Assembly: GCA_003242885.1 (NCBI GenBank)
Contig: QKMZ01000006.1
Location: forward strand, 1,729,563 to 1,793,562
Direction: 5' to 3'
Length of the DNA: 64,000 bases
Source: Candidatus Melainabacteria bacterium
GTDB lineage: Bacteria > Cyanobacteriota > Vampirovibrionia > Obscuribacterales > Obscuribacteraceae
Below, in pieces: positions 43,492 to 51,347 of this stretch. Position numbers and translations under genes: made by a program. The stretch's first letter is position 1; each line of letters starts with the position of its first letter. The notes beneath the pieces are model-generated. The model was not told the DNA's origin. It was given only the letters and a program-made list of their open reading frames with translations, and ran no database searches.

Positions 43492-43517
43492 TATATAAAA
43501 CTTAGATTTAACTTAGA
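43492..43517 (-). promoter_or_regulatory. Direct-repeat promoter of the kinase gene
   Basis: On the minus strand TCTAAGTT occurs twice with an 11-base period (complement of 43510-43517 and 43499-43506), followed at once by TATATA (complement of 43492-43497) as a -10 box about 50 bases before the start. This is again the layout of an activator-dependent promoter. Confidence 0.4.
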
Positions 43518-43727
43518 CTCAAATGTTACATGAAAATGAAAAGTAAGATCAGCAAAACACCAACCAGTTGGAGCTTAGAAACCTCTTGGCAACACACTTC
43601 TACCCACAGCTTGAATTCCTTCCAAAGTAGCCACTGGCAACACCAGGTAGAATCACTTCGACAGTTATGATGCCGGTATGTCTGGCATTCCTCAATTCCT
43701 TGTCAGCCCAGCTGGATTTTTAAACGA

Positions 43728-44777
43728 ATGGCAAACCCACAAGACGCAAATCTCAGCCAGAGCACTTTTGCTCCGGAGACCTACTTAGCAGACTGCCCAC
43801 CCGCCGCGTCGAGAGAGTCGCTGGTGGAGCAGGCAAAACGTGTGCTCAACATGGAAGCCGACGCGCTGCGAGCCATAGCCGACCGCTTAGGCGATTCATT
43901 CGAACACGCCATCGAGCTGCTTTTGGGCTGCCAGGGCAAAGTAGTTGTTACTGGCATCGGTAAGTCTGGGCACATCGGCAACAAGATTGCAGCCACCCTC
44001 GCGTCGACCGGTACACCAGCATTCTTTGTTCATCCGGCAGAACTCCGGCATGGCGATTTCGGAATGCTGGAAGAAAGAGACCTTGTGATTGCGCTCTCTT
44101 ATTCCGGAGAAACATCAGAAATCAAGCAAGTTCTCGACCCTATCAAACGAATGGGTCTCAAGGTAATTTCGTTGACTGGTGGGACACAATCGACTCTGGC
44201 AAAGCACAGTGAAGTAGTTATCGATGTGGGCATCGACAGAGAAGCTTGCCCATTCAATCTGGCACCAACAACATCTACAACAGCTACTCTGGCGATGGCA
44301 GACGCTATGGCGATTGTGCTCATGACTCGAAAGGGCTTCCGGGCTGAGGATTTTGCTCGCCGTCATCCGGGCGGTTCGCTTGGTCAACAACTTGTTTCGG
44401 TACGCGACGTAATGCGCGTCGGATTGCAAATGCCTCAAGTTTCACAGACTGCAAATTACAACGAAGTGCTTGCAGAAATTGATTCTAAGCGCCTCGGCTT
44501 TGCCGTTGTCGTCGACGAACAGCAGCGCCTCAAAGGCATAATCACCGACGGTGACTTGAGAAGATCCCTCGTCAAATTCGGACACGATGCATTTGAGAAA
44601 ACAGCGACAGAGATTTCCACTGCAAATCCGAAAACAATCAGCTCTGATGCTCTTGCAGTCGAAGCGCTAAAGTTGATGGAAAAGCATGCGATTTCCGACT
44701 TGATTATTCTCGATGAACACTCAAGGCCAGAAGGTCTTATTCACCTAAAAGACTTGCTGAGAGCAGGCATAATTTAG
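43728..44777 (+). CDS. kdsD: Arabinose-5-phosphate isomerase (SIS plus CBS domains)
   Basis: The 349-residue enzyme interconverts ribulose-5-phosphate and arabinose-5-phosphate, the precursor of Kdo in lipopolysaccharide or of capsular Kdo. It has a SIS domain (about 45-210) with GIGKSGHIGNKIAATLASTGTPAFFVHP and SYSGET, and a CBS pair (about 225-349; IITDGDLRR and LIHLKDLLRAGI). Length and order match KdsD/KpsF. It supports a Gram-negative envelope. Isolated gene, no other kds gene nearby. Confidence 0.95.
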   Translation: MANPQDANLSQSTFAPETYLADCPPAASRESLVEQAKRVLNMEADALRAIADRLGDSFEHAIELLLGCQGKVVVTGIGKSGHIGNKIAATLASTGTPAFFVHPAELRHGDFGMLEERDLVIALSYSGETSEIKQVLDPIKRMGLKVISLTGGTQSTLAKHSEVVIDVGIDREACPFNLAPTTSTTATLAMADAMAIVLMTRKGFRAEDFARRHPGGSLGQQLVSVRDVMRVGLQMPQVSQTANYNEVLAEIDSKRLGFAVVVDEQQRLKGIITDGDLRRSLVKFGHDAFEKTATEISTANPKTISSDALAVEALKLMEKHAISDLIILDEHSRPEGLIHLKDLLRAGII

Positions 44778-44793
44778 AATTCTGAAAATTCGA

Positions 44794-44819
44794 AAGCAGC
44801 ACCGGGGATGGTGCTGCTT
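44794..44819 (+). terminator. Hairpin after kdsD
   Basis: A perfect 10-bp stem, AAGCAGCACC with GGTGCTGCTT, around a six-base loop, starts 16 bases after the kdsD stop. The T-run is only two bases, so the hairpin may protect the mRNA end or act in both directions. Confidence 0.6.
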
Positions 44820-44851
44820 CCGTGCCGAAAAACTGTTTGCCTAGTAAAAGC

Positions 44852-44870
44852 GGCAAGCAGGTAACTTGCC
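44852..44870 (-). terminator. Terminator of the Asn/Tyr-rich secreted protein gene
   Basis: On the minus strand GGCAAG and CTTGCC form a 6-bp stem with a seven-base loop, followed by GCTTTTACT. It lies about 20 bases after the stop at 44890. Confidence 0.55.
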
Positions 44871-44889
44871 ACCCGATTTTACAACGTGT

Positions 44890-45228
44890 CTAGAAGATTC
44901 GATTGAGAATTCTTCCAACTGTATTCAAGCTTCTACCATTGTTGTAGTAGCCGTTGTTCCAGTTGTTGTTGAAGTAATGGTTATTTCTCCAATAGCCATT
45001 GCCGTTTATATAGCGTCCATATCCGTAGCCGTTGTTGTAATACGGGTTACCGTAATATGGGTTGTTGTAATACTGTCCTTGCGCCGCCATATTATTCATG
45101 TACATTTGCATTGCCAATTGATTCAAGGCTTTCTCGCGATCATTAGCTTGAGCTTCTGTAGGCGCGAAGGCAGCAGTCGTGAGTGCCAATGCACCTGCGA
45201 CGAGTCCGAGTGTCATAATCTTCTTCAT
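44890..45228 (-). CDS. Secreted Asn/Tyr/Gly-rich low-complexity protein
   Basis: ATG 45228 is preceded by AAGGAGG and begins MKKIMTLGLVAGALALTTAA, a clear Sec signal with a cut near AQAND. The 112-residue product then has a short helix (REKALNQLAMQMYMNNMAA) and a tail of Tyr-Asn-Asn and Tyr-Gly repeats (PYYGNPYYNNGYGYG). It may be a surface or matrix protein, possibly self-associating. No enzyme motif. It is between two hairpins, as a single-gene unit. Confidence 0.75.
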   Translation of the reverse strand: MKKIMTLGLVAGALALTTAAFAPTEAQANDREKALNQLAMQMYMNNMAAQGQYYNNPYYGNPYYNNGYGYGRYINGNGYWRNNHYFNNNWNNGYYNNGRSLNTVGRILNRIF

Positions 45229-45438
45229 AGGACATAGCCTCCTTGCTTTCACGTATTGGAAGACGCAGGGAGGTGCTAAATGTTCTCGCATTTTGATTAA
45301 ACGCCACTCATATTCACATTTTCTTCATCCGGAGACTGGCTCTTGGTGCAGCTCTCAAAGAGTGACGCAGAAGCAACATTGCTCTTAAGGTCAAATACAA
45401 CTGAAGCCGCGTCGGAAATTAAAACCCCTAAAGCTTCA

Positions 45439-46338
45439 CTAGTAGGGGAATAGCAATTTTTGCTCTGCTTCGCGCGCTTTCAATATTTCTCTTGAAGTTT
45501 TACAAAATTGCGCATCACGATAGGGAACTCCGGCTCTACCAGAGAGTTTCGCCATCTCTTCAGCGAGCAGTGGTAAGCCTTGCTCTTCAGAGTTATTTGC
45601 GGAGGGGAGCATGGCCAGTGTACCACCGGACTTTCCACCTACCGCGGTAGTCCTTCGCACCATTAGCCCACACTGTTTAAAGGCACCGCGAATCGCGCTT
45701 GCAGAACTGTAAGTAACTACCTTACCGTTTGGTTGGCAAAGTAGTTGCTTGTAACACTCGAAGAGATCGATCGTCCACAATTCCGGCGCGCGGCGGGGAG
45801 AGAAGGGGTCGTGGAAGATCCCATCGAAAATACCACTGTGGTATGCAACCATCTGCGGCACCACTTCACGCAAGTCTGCCTGGCATATTTCAAAGTTCAC
45901 TCGCACCGCGCCTTGCCTGCACTGCAAGGAAAACTCGCTATGACCAAACTGTCCAGCAGCCAATCCTGGAGCTTGAGAGAGAATCTGTTTCTGCAAAAGT
46001 TGGAATCGATTGTCAGACAAAACTCTACTTATATAAGGGAGAGGCTTTTGAAACTTTTCAATAGCAACGATTTTGATTGAATCAGCCTTCAATTCTAACT
46101 TGGCCAGCTCATTCAAGAGGCAAAAGGTGTTATAGCCCAATCCAAAACACACATCAAGAAAGGCCAGTTGATCATTCGCCGACGCCAACCCGGACAAATT
46201 AAGAGGTTCTACGAAATTAGCAAGTGCCTCAGCGTAAGCACCAGCGCGATTATGGTACAGCTCACCGGTTTCGGGATCTCTTAAGGTCAGAGAGCCATCT
46301 TCCGTAGGCTGCGCATCTTCAACAGATTCATTGGACAT
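45439..46338 (-). CDS. MnmC/MnmD-like tRNA methyltransferase (DUF752)
   Basis: The 299-residue protein matches the methyltransferase half of MnmC, which completes 5-methylaminomethyl-2-thiouridine in the tRNA wobble position. Visible are the SAM-binding VCFGLGYNTF (about 63-72), the family hallmark HDPFSPRRAPELWT (about 178-191) and a YSSAS followed by GGKSGGTLAM at the end. The N-terminus shows the typical TLRDPETGELYHNRAGAYAEA. The oxidase half of fused MnmC is absent. Confidence 0.85.
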   Translation of the reverse strand: MSNESVEDAQPTEDGSLTLRDPETGELYHNRAGAYAEALANFVEPLNLSGLASANDQLAFLDVCFGLGYNTFCLLNELAKLELKADSIKIVAIEKFQKPLPYISRVLSDNRFQLLQKQILSQAPGLAAGQFGHSEFSLQCRQGAVRVNFEICQADLREVVPQMVAYHSGIFDGIFHDPFSPRRAPELWTIDLFECYKQLLCQPNGKVVTYSSASAIRGAFKQCGLMVRRTTAVGGKSGGTLAMLPSANNSEEQGLPLLAEEMAKLSGRAGVPYRDAQFCKTSREILKAREAEQKLLFPY

Positions 46339-46373
46339 AACGTTGCAGTCGCACTGTCTTTCGGATAACAGAA

Positions 46374-47384
46374 TTAGCTCTCGAGACTCAGAATAACTTT
46401 TCCGAAGTTTTTGTCTGCCTGTATAAAGTGGTGCGCTTCGGCGGCTTCTTCCAGTTTAAAAGTCTTGTCGACAATCGGCTTTAGAAGCCCTTTCTCGAAG
46501 AGTGGCAAAACTTGTTTGACGAAAATATTATTTGCCTGGATTTTTTCTTCAAGCGGACGGCGCCTCATGGTGGTTCCCTTGATCTCGAGTCTGTTGCTCA
46601 AAACTTTTCCAAGATTTACATTAGCCTTTGCGCCTGCAACCAAACCAACAACAATCAGACGCCCTTGAGGAGCCAGACAAGCGATATCTTCTTCGACGTA
46701 TGCACCACCGGTGAGTTCAAGCACAAGGTCGACCCCCTTGCCACCAGTGACTTTTAAAACCTCATCCGCAAATTTTCCATCCTGCGTTAATATGCCGTCA
46801 TCCAGACCCAGTTGTTTCGCTTGCTCCAACTTCTCTTTTGTGCGACTTGTGCCAATCGAGCGTGCGCCCATTGCTTTCACAATCTGCACGGCAGCAGTGC
46901 CGACACCACTTCCCACAGCGCTGATCAAAACATTGTCGCCAGAGACGAGCCGCATTTGCGAAACCAATGCGTCGTAAGCAGTCATGAATACTTCAGGAAT
47001 GGCAGCCGCTTCTGTAAATGATAAATTTGCTGGTATCGGCGCAAGGGTGCGACTATGAACCACCACATACTCGGCATACGCACCGCCGCCACACAAGCCA
47101 AAAACACGATCGCCCTTCTTCCAATCTCCAGCACCGTGGCCGATGGCATCCACAATACCGGCAAACTCCAGACCAGGAATGTTCTGAGGACAGTCCGGTG
47201 GTGCAGGATAATTACCGAGACGTTGTACAACATCTGCTCGATTCACCGATGTCGCGATTACTCTTACGCGCACCTCACCGCGCTCTGGCTGCGGCGCTTC
47301 GACTTGTTCGACTTTCAACACTTCGGGCTCGCCGAATTTGGTAATAATAACGGCACGCATTTTTTCTTGAGTTTTGACGGACAC
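46374..47384 (-). CDS. NAD(P)H:quinone oxidoreductase, zinc-free MDR family
   Basis: The 336-residue enzyme belongs to the QOR/PIG3 branch of medium-chain dehydrogenases: MRAVIITKFGEPEVLKV start, GLEFAG, the NAD(P)-binding VGSGVGTAAVQIVKAMGA and a C-terminal FKLEEAAEAHHFIQADKNFGKVIL. No Zn-binding Cys cluster is present. I choose GTG 47384, because TTGGAGG sits five bases before it; ATG 47402 would place that site inside the coding region and ATG 47360 has none. It probably reduces quinones or alkenals with NADPH. Confidence 0.88.
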   Translation of the reverse strand: MSVKTQEKMRAVIITKFGEPEVLKVEQVEAPQPERGEVRVRVIATSVNRADVVQRLGNYPAPPDCPQNIPGLEFAGIVDAIGHGAGDWKKGDRVFGLCGGGAYAEYVVVHSRTLAPIPANLSFTEAAAIPEVFMTAYDALVSQMRLVSGDNVLISAVGSGVGTAAVQIVKAMGARSIGTSRTKEKLEQAKQLGLDDGILTQDGKFADEVLKVTGGKGVDLVLELTGGAYVEEDIACLAPQGRLIVVGLVAGAKANVNLGKVLSNRLEIKGTTMRRRPLEEKIQANNIFVKQVLPLFEKGLLKPIVDKTFKLEEAAEAHHFIQADKNFGKVILSLES

Positions 47385-47669
47385 AATCGCCTCCAACATC
47401 ACACAGGCAATTCACAAGAATTACACAGACAATGTGATAGAAGGTCAGTAGATTAGCACATTTGAATGCATTGAACCTTTATTTACAAAGACGCAAATCG
47501 CGTGCCCATCATCAATTCATTGAGGCAGAGAGCAAAATCTGAATGAATCAATTTGATCCGAATACGTCACAGGAATATACTTTGACTGTGATTCAAAGAA
47601 CTGCGCGCACGGACACGGGCAGCCGAAGCGAAGCATTCTACGCGCCCTGCGCGCTCTGGAAATCTACGA

Positions 47670-48578
47670 ATGGACGACTCATCAGTAAGGACAGAAAGCC
47701 AAGCTCAAGCGGAACGAAAGCTTGAACGTGCTCCTGACTTAGTAAAAAAGATAACGTCTAGTGATGGCTCTGCCTCACTTACGGTGACAAGCGCGCCAAA
47801 ACCTGAAAAAGACGTGTGGGACAAAATCGCAGCGGTGGCACCGATTATTTCCGGTGTGTTCATCTTCCTTGCCGGTGGTGTGTTTACTTATACATATAAC
47901 CAGCAGCAGCTTAAGGTCCAGGAAATTCAAACGATTGAGAAATTCATTCCTCACCTTACCGGCAGCGAGCAGAGCAAAAAGGCAGCAATTTTAGCTATTA
48001 ATTCATTGGCAGACGCAAAATTAGCCGGTCGGATTGCAGCTATTTATGCCAGTCAAGGAACTGTCTCTGCATTGCAAACCATGTCTCGCAGTGGCACTGG
48101 CAAGGATAGAGAAATCGCAGAACAAGCGCTGGCAAAAACGATTGAAAACATAAAAGCCAGAGAAAGTCGCCTCGATGATATGGAAAGCGAGTACAGACAG
48201 GCGATTCAGAATGGTGCAGCCGGACACACTGCCGATGCAGACACACCGGTAAATCTAATCGGCATGGCAGTTACTTACAAAACGATGGGGCAATACCCGC
48301 TTGCTGAGCAGCTTTTGAAGCGAGCACTTGCGCTTACAGAAAAGAAGAGCGGACCCGATTCGGCTGATTCTGCATATATTTGGCGAAAACTCGCAGATCT
48401 CAATACGGCACGCGGCAATCGCGCTCAAAGCGAAGCTTGTCGCAAGCACGCCGAAGCAATCGAAGCAAAATCAGCACCTGCACAATCTCCCACGGAAGAA
48501 ACAGATCCATCAGATACAAGCTCGTCGCTGTCGCAACCTGAAAAAGAAGCTGATGGCGCCACCAAAACAGATAGCTAA
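47670..48578 (+). CDS. Membrane-anchored TPR protein
   Basis: The 302-residue protein has a cytoplasmic N-terminus, one membrane helix (about 54-76, IAAVAPIISGVFIFLAGGVF), a helical stretch (about 80-150) that resembles HEAT-like packing (AAILAINSLADAKLAGRIA), a coil, and a TPR pair (about 190-265, TYKTMGQYPLAEQLLKRALAL). The tail is Ser/Glu/Asp-rich. Function unknown; probably a scaffold. Its stop overlaps the stop of the convergent zinc-ribbon gene by four bases. Confidence 0.75.
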   Translation: MDDSSVRTESQAQAERKLERAPDLVKKITSSDGSASLTVTSAPKPEKDVWDKIAAVAPIISGVFIFLAGGVFTYTYNQQQLKVQEIQTIEKFIPHLTGSEQSKKAAILAINSLADAKLAGRIAAIYASQGTVSALQTMSRSGTGKDREIAEQALAKTIENIKARESRLDDMESEYRQAIQNGAAGHTADADTPVNLIGMAVTYKTMGQYPLAEQLLKRALALTEKKSGPDSADSAYIWRKLADLNTARGNRAQSEACRKHAEAIEAKSAPAQSPTEETDPSDTSSSLSQPEKEADGATKTDS

Positions 48579-48808
48579 TCTTCTATATATTCCGACCAGT
48601 ACTCAGTGCGCTCACGCCATTCACAGCCGCCATTGCCGCAAATCAGCGTTACTTTAGCGCCTTTAGTTTCCAACCCGGAGTCGCCGGCACCATCCCAGAC
48701 GGAGTCACAGGTTTCAACATACTTATCAAATTGCTTTACTGAGCTCTTGCACTCAGGACAACGCATTTTGCCTTCTTCAATGGCTTTCTTAATTACGTTG
48801 AGGGCCAT
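48575..48808 (-). CDS. Small zinc-ribbon protein
   Basis: The 77-residue product has one CPEC pair (about 17-20) and a CGNGGCEW pair (about 57-64), giving four Cys with the spacing of a zinc ribbon; two extra residues distinguish the second pair from CxxC. The rest is polar with a conserved-looking EYWSEY end. It may bind nucleic acid or protein. The gene is divergent from the perR-like gene, sharing its upstream region. Confidence 0.65.
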   Translation of the reverse strand: MALNVIKKAIEEGKMRCPECKSSVKQFDKYVETCDSVWDGAGDSGLETKGAKVTLICGNGGCEWRERTEYWSEYIED

Positions 48809-48941
48809 TTCGCCTTCACTCCTTTGCTGACAAACTTGCCTAGTTATTGAATCTGATTGGATTATATAGATTCGAATTGAACCTATTTATAGACGAAAAT
48901 CGGGCATGGACATACATTTTATGAAAGATGGTCAAGCAGGG

Positions 48942-48973
48942 TTGACAATGTCCACGTTTAGACTTATTCTAAA
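48942..48973 (+). promoter_or_regulatory. Promoter and palindromic operator of the perR-like gene
   Basis: TTGACA (48942-48947) and TATTCT (48965-48970) are 17 bases apart. The -10 box lies inside a palindrome, TTTAGA-N5-TCTAAA (48957-48973), so binding would block RNA polymerase. A matching TTAGA-N5-TCTAA site precedes the rubrerythrin gene. Confidence 0.7.
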
Positions 48974-49033
48974 TACAGACAGATTCAAACAGGCGAATTC
49001 AAGTTTGCCACCCAAGGACAAGGCCGGAAAGCC

Positions 49034-49459
49034 ATGAAACACAACGTAGAAGAGTTACTGAGCACGCATGGGGTCAAACCAACCCCCCAACGCATGGTCA
49101 TAGCAGAATATCTTCTCGGCACTCACAGTCACCCGACCGCCGACGAGGTGTTTCAAGCGGTTAAGACAAAATTGCCGGTCAGCCTCTCGAGAGCCACTGT
49201 CTACAACACGCTTAATGCTCTTGTTGCCGCCGGCGTGGTTCAGGAAGTGACTACAGAAGCCGGAAGAGTACGTTATGACGCCAATATGTCGGACCACCAC
49301 CACTTCGTAGACATTGAGACTGGCGATGTAATCGACATTCCAGCTGAAACGCTCAATCAGATAAAGCTTGAATTGGGTGATAAATACAAGGTTCGCAGCT
49401 TTCACGTCACTATTTTTGGCGAAGTAGTCGGCGGAAAAGCAGGAAATACAGGTGAGTAA
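49034..49459 (+). CDS. Fur-family regulator, PerR-like, without structural zinc cysteines
   Basis: The 141-residue protein has the Fur winged helix (about 1-80; TPQRMVIAEYL, SRATVYNTLNAL) and dimerisation domain. The five regulatory-metal ligands of B. subtilis PerR (His37, Asp85, His91, His93, Asp104) are all matched, by His33, Asp82, His88, His90 and Asp101. All four zinc-site Cys are missing (positions replaced by Asp93 and Thr96, and no C-terminal CxxC). Asp at the 85 position favours peroxide sensing through Fe oxidation. It probably represses itself and the rubrerythrin gene. Confidence 0.88.
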   Translation: MKHNVEELLSTHGVKPTPQRMVIAEYLLGTHSHPTADEVFQAVKTKLPVSLSRATVYNTLNALVAAGVVQEVTTEAGRVRYDANMSDHHHFVDIETGDVIDIPAETLNQIKLELGDKYKVRSFHVTIFGEVVGGKAGNTGE

Positions 49460-49477
49460 GGCGCAAGTCAAAGATAG

Positions 49478-49498
49478 AGCGTATTAACGCTTTTTTTT
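49478..49498 (+). terminator. Short terminator after the perR-like gene
   Basis: AGCGT pairs with ACGCT around ATTA, followed by an uninterrupted run of seven further T. The stem is short but the T-run is strong. Confidence 0.6.
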
Positions 49499-49507
49499 AC
49501 CCAAAAG

Positions 49508-49537
49508 TTAGATTAAGTCTAAGACTAGAAGTAGTCT
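49508..49537 (+). promoter_or_regulatory. PerR-type operator ahead of rubrerythrin
   Basis: TTAGA-TTAAG-TCTAA (49508-49522) has the same half-sites and spacing as the site in the perR promoter. A second perfect palindrome, AGACTA-GAAG-TAGTCT (49522-49537), overlaps its end, 14 bases before the rubrerythrin ATG. Confidence 0.65.
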
Positions 49538-49550
49538 AGGAGGAGTTATC

Positions 49551-50081
49551 ATGCATCAACACAACACACAAACCGAAAAGAACCTGGAATCAGCTTTCGC
49601 AGGCGAATCCATGGCCAATCGCAAATATCTATACTTCGCAAAAATCGCACGTAAATTAGGCGCAGATGAAGTCGCCGACTTGTTCGAAGAAACAGCACAT
49701 CAAGAGACAGGTCACGCTTTCGCTCACTTGGAGCTGCTATACCCGTCACAAGAGATGACTGTGGAAAGAATTCTTGAATTGGCGATAGAAGGTGAGCTAT
49801 ACGAAACCAATCAGATGTATCCTGAATTTGAGCGCATCGCTGTTCAAGAGGGCGATCAAGCCGCCGTAAGCGAATTTCAAGAGCAAGCAAAGGAGTCAGC
49901 AGAACACGCTGAAATCTTCACCAAAGCTGCGAAGCGATTCAAGGCTCTCGGGCTTGTGGAGCGCTATCACGCAAATAGATACATCAATGCTCTCGATAAA
50001 GTGCAAAACAAAACCACAGAAATCGAGCCAAAATTACAGAGCAAAGAATCAAATTCAAAGGGCTCTGAATCTGCAGCCTGA
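49551..50081 (+). CDS. Rubrerythrin-family diiron protein without rubredoxin domain
   Basis: The 176-residue protein has the diiron ferritin-like fold: EKNLESAFAGESMANRKY (first Glu ligand), ETAHQETGHA (ExxH), EGELYETNQMYPEF and ESAEHAE. It lacks the C-terminal CxxC pairs of the rubredoxin domain and ends in a polar tail. Such proteins reduce hydrogen peroxide, with electrons from a separate donor. AGGAGG lies before the ATG. The FMN reductase 71 bases downstream is a possible partner. The upstream operator suggests peroxide induction. Confidence 0.92.
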   Translation: MHQHNTQTEKNLESAFAGESMANRKYLYFAKIARKLGADEVADLFEETAHQETGHAFAHLELLYPSQEMTVERILELAIEGELYETNQMYPEFERIAVQEGDQAAVSEFQEQAKESAEHAEIFTKAAKRFKALGLVERYHANRYINALDKVQNKTTEIEPKLQSKESNSKGSESAA

Positions 50082-50152
50082 GCGCAATTAACTACAACCA
50101 GTTGCAATCAGAATCTACATTTGAACTAACAATAATTGTGCGGAGAAGAATC

Positions 50153-50692
50153 ATGACATACGACTATCTGGTCATCAGCACGAGCTTAAACCCAGAAAGC
50201 AACAGCCGCATCATGGCGAAAGAAGTGTTTGATGAATTGGCGAAGAAAGACAAGGTCAAGTTTATCGACTTGCAAGATTACCCGCTGCCTATCTGCGATG
50301 CGGGCGCCTGCTACAGCGACGCGAATGTGCAAGAGCTTTCTAGCTTGATCGCCAATGCGCGATGCGTTCTTATGGCGGCACCTGTGTACAACTTCTATTT
50401 GTCCGCAGCAGCCAAGAATCTGATCGAACTTACAGGCCGCGCTTGGACAGACAAATTGGTAGGCTTCCTCTGCGCAGCAGGCGGAAAGTCGAGCTATATG
50501 TCTGTGATGAATGTCGCCAACAGCCTGATGCTGGATTTTCGTTGCGTGATTATCCCGCGCTTCGTATACGCAGATGGCTCCTCATTCCAGGCGAGTCAAA
50601 TCACCGACACTGACATGCAAAGACGCATAGTCGAGCTGGCTGACGCAGCCAGACGCATGATTACAGTGATAGGACCGGTTGCAGTTTCTTAA
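50153..50692 (+). CDS. NAD(P)H-dependent FMN reductase
   Basis: The 179-residue flavodoxin-like enzyme has the FMN phosphate loop STSLNPESNSR (about 9-19), LQDYPLP, the AAPVYNFYLSAAAKNLIE motif (about 80-97) and GFLCAAGG. ATG 50153 has GGAGAAG upstream; an open frame extends to 50102 without support. It may supply electrons to the rubrerythrin encoded just upstream or act as a general quinone or azo reductase. Confidence 0.88.
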   Translation: MTYDYLVISTSLNPESNSRIMAKEVFDELAKKDKVKFIDLQDYPLPICDAGACYSDANVQELSSLIANARCVLMAAPVYNFYLSAAAKNLIELTGRAWTDKLVGFLCAAGGKSSYMSVMNVANSLMLDFRCVIIPRFVYADGSSFQASQITDTDMQRRIVELADAARRMITVIGPVAVS

Positions 50693-50741
50693 ACACAACA
50701 TTCACACCGGTTAACCCCGGTTTTCACACGCGCAATAAAGG

Positions 50742-50767
50742 ACGGGTTTTCTCACAAGAAAGCCCGT
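50742..50767 (+). terminator. Hairpin after the FMN reductase gene
   Basis: ACGGGTTTTCT pairs with AGAAAGCCCGT (one T-G pair) around CACA and is followed by two T. It begins 50 bases after the stop. Confidence 0.6.
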
Positions 50768-50856
50768 TTCGCTTCAGGTAAGTCTGCTCACAATTGGCTA
50801 AAATACACGTTCTAATATAAAACGATGCCAGGAGATCGAGGAGACCCAACAGCCCT

Positions 50857-51324
50857 ATGACCGCCAATTCGCCAGAGAAATTAGTCGAATCATCGACGCA
50901 AGAGAAACGAATGCTTGCAGTCGATATGGATATTTTCATTGGCACGTACGATATTGATTTTGCAGCGCACGTCTCCAACATCGTTTATCTTCGCTGGTTC
51001 GAAGCGCTCAGGCTTCAAATCTTCGAAAAATACTATCCACTCGAAGAATGCATGAACGATGGCTTCGTGCCGATCATCACGGCGCATCACATAGAATACA
51101 AACGTGCAATCAAGCTGTTCGACAAACCGCATGGCTACATGTGGATCGATTCAATTTCAAAAGCGAGAATAAAATTCAGAGGCGAAATTAGAGTTGGTGG
51201 CGAATTGGCAACTTCAGCAATTCATGAAGGAGTCTTTCTCACATCCTCGAATATGCGACCATGCAAAATACCGCCCAAAATTATTGAATTGTGTAATTCA
51301 ACTGACAAACCAGAAAACAAGTAA
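50857..51324 (+). CDS. Hotdog-fold acyl thioesterase
   Basis: The 155-residue protein has the 4-hydroxybenzoyl-CoA thioesterase-type hotdog pattern: TYDIDFAAHVSNIVYLRWFEALR (around residues 31-53), with Asp at the catalytic position, then YKRAIKLFD and IDSISKARIKFRGEI strands. It should hydrolyse an acyl-CoA or acyl-ACP. Substrate unknown; no partner enzyme is adjacent except the PBP4 gene 23 bases on. Confidence 0.82.
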   Translation: MTANSPEKLVESSTQEKRMLAVDMDIFIGTYDIDFAAHVSNIVYLRWFEALRLQIFEKYYPLEECMNDGFVPIITAHHIEYKRAIKLFDKPHGYMWIDSISKARIKFRGEIRVGGELATSAIHEGVFLTSSNMRPCKIPPKIIELCNSTDKPENK

Positions 51325-51347
51325 ATCTCGATTCTATGGCGGCCTGA

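Noticed and set aside
47543..47725. 60-codon frame upstream of the TPR membrane protein
   Set aside because: It overlaps the next gene by 56 bases in another frame, has low-complexity composition and no ribosome site. A leader peptide cannot be fully excluded.
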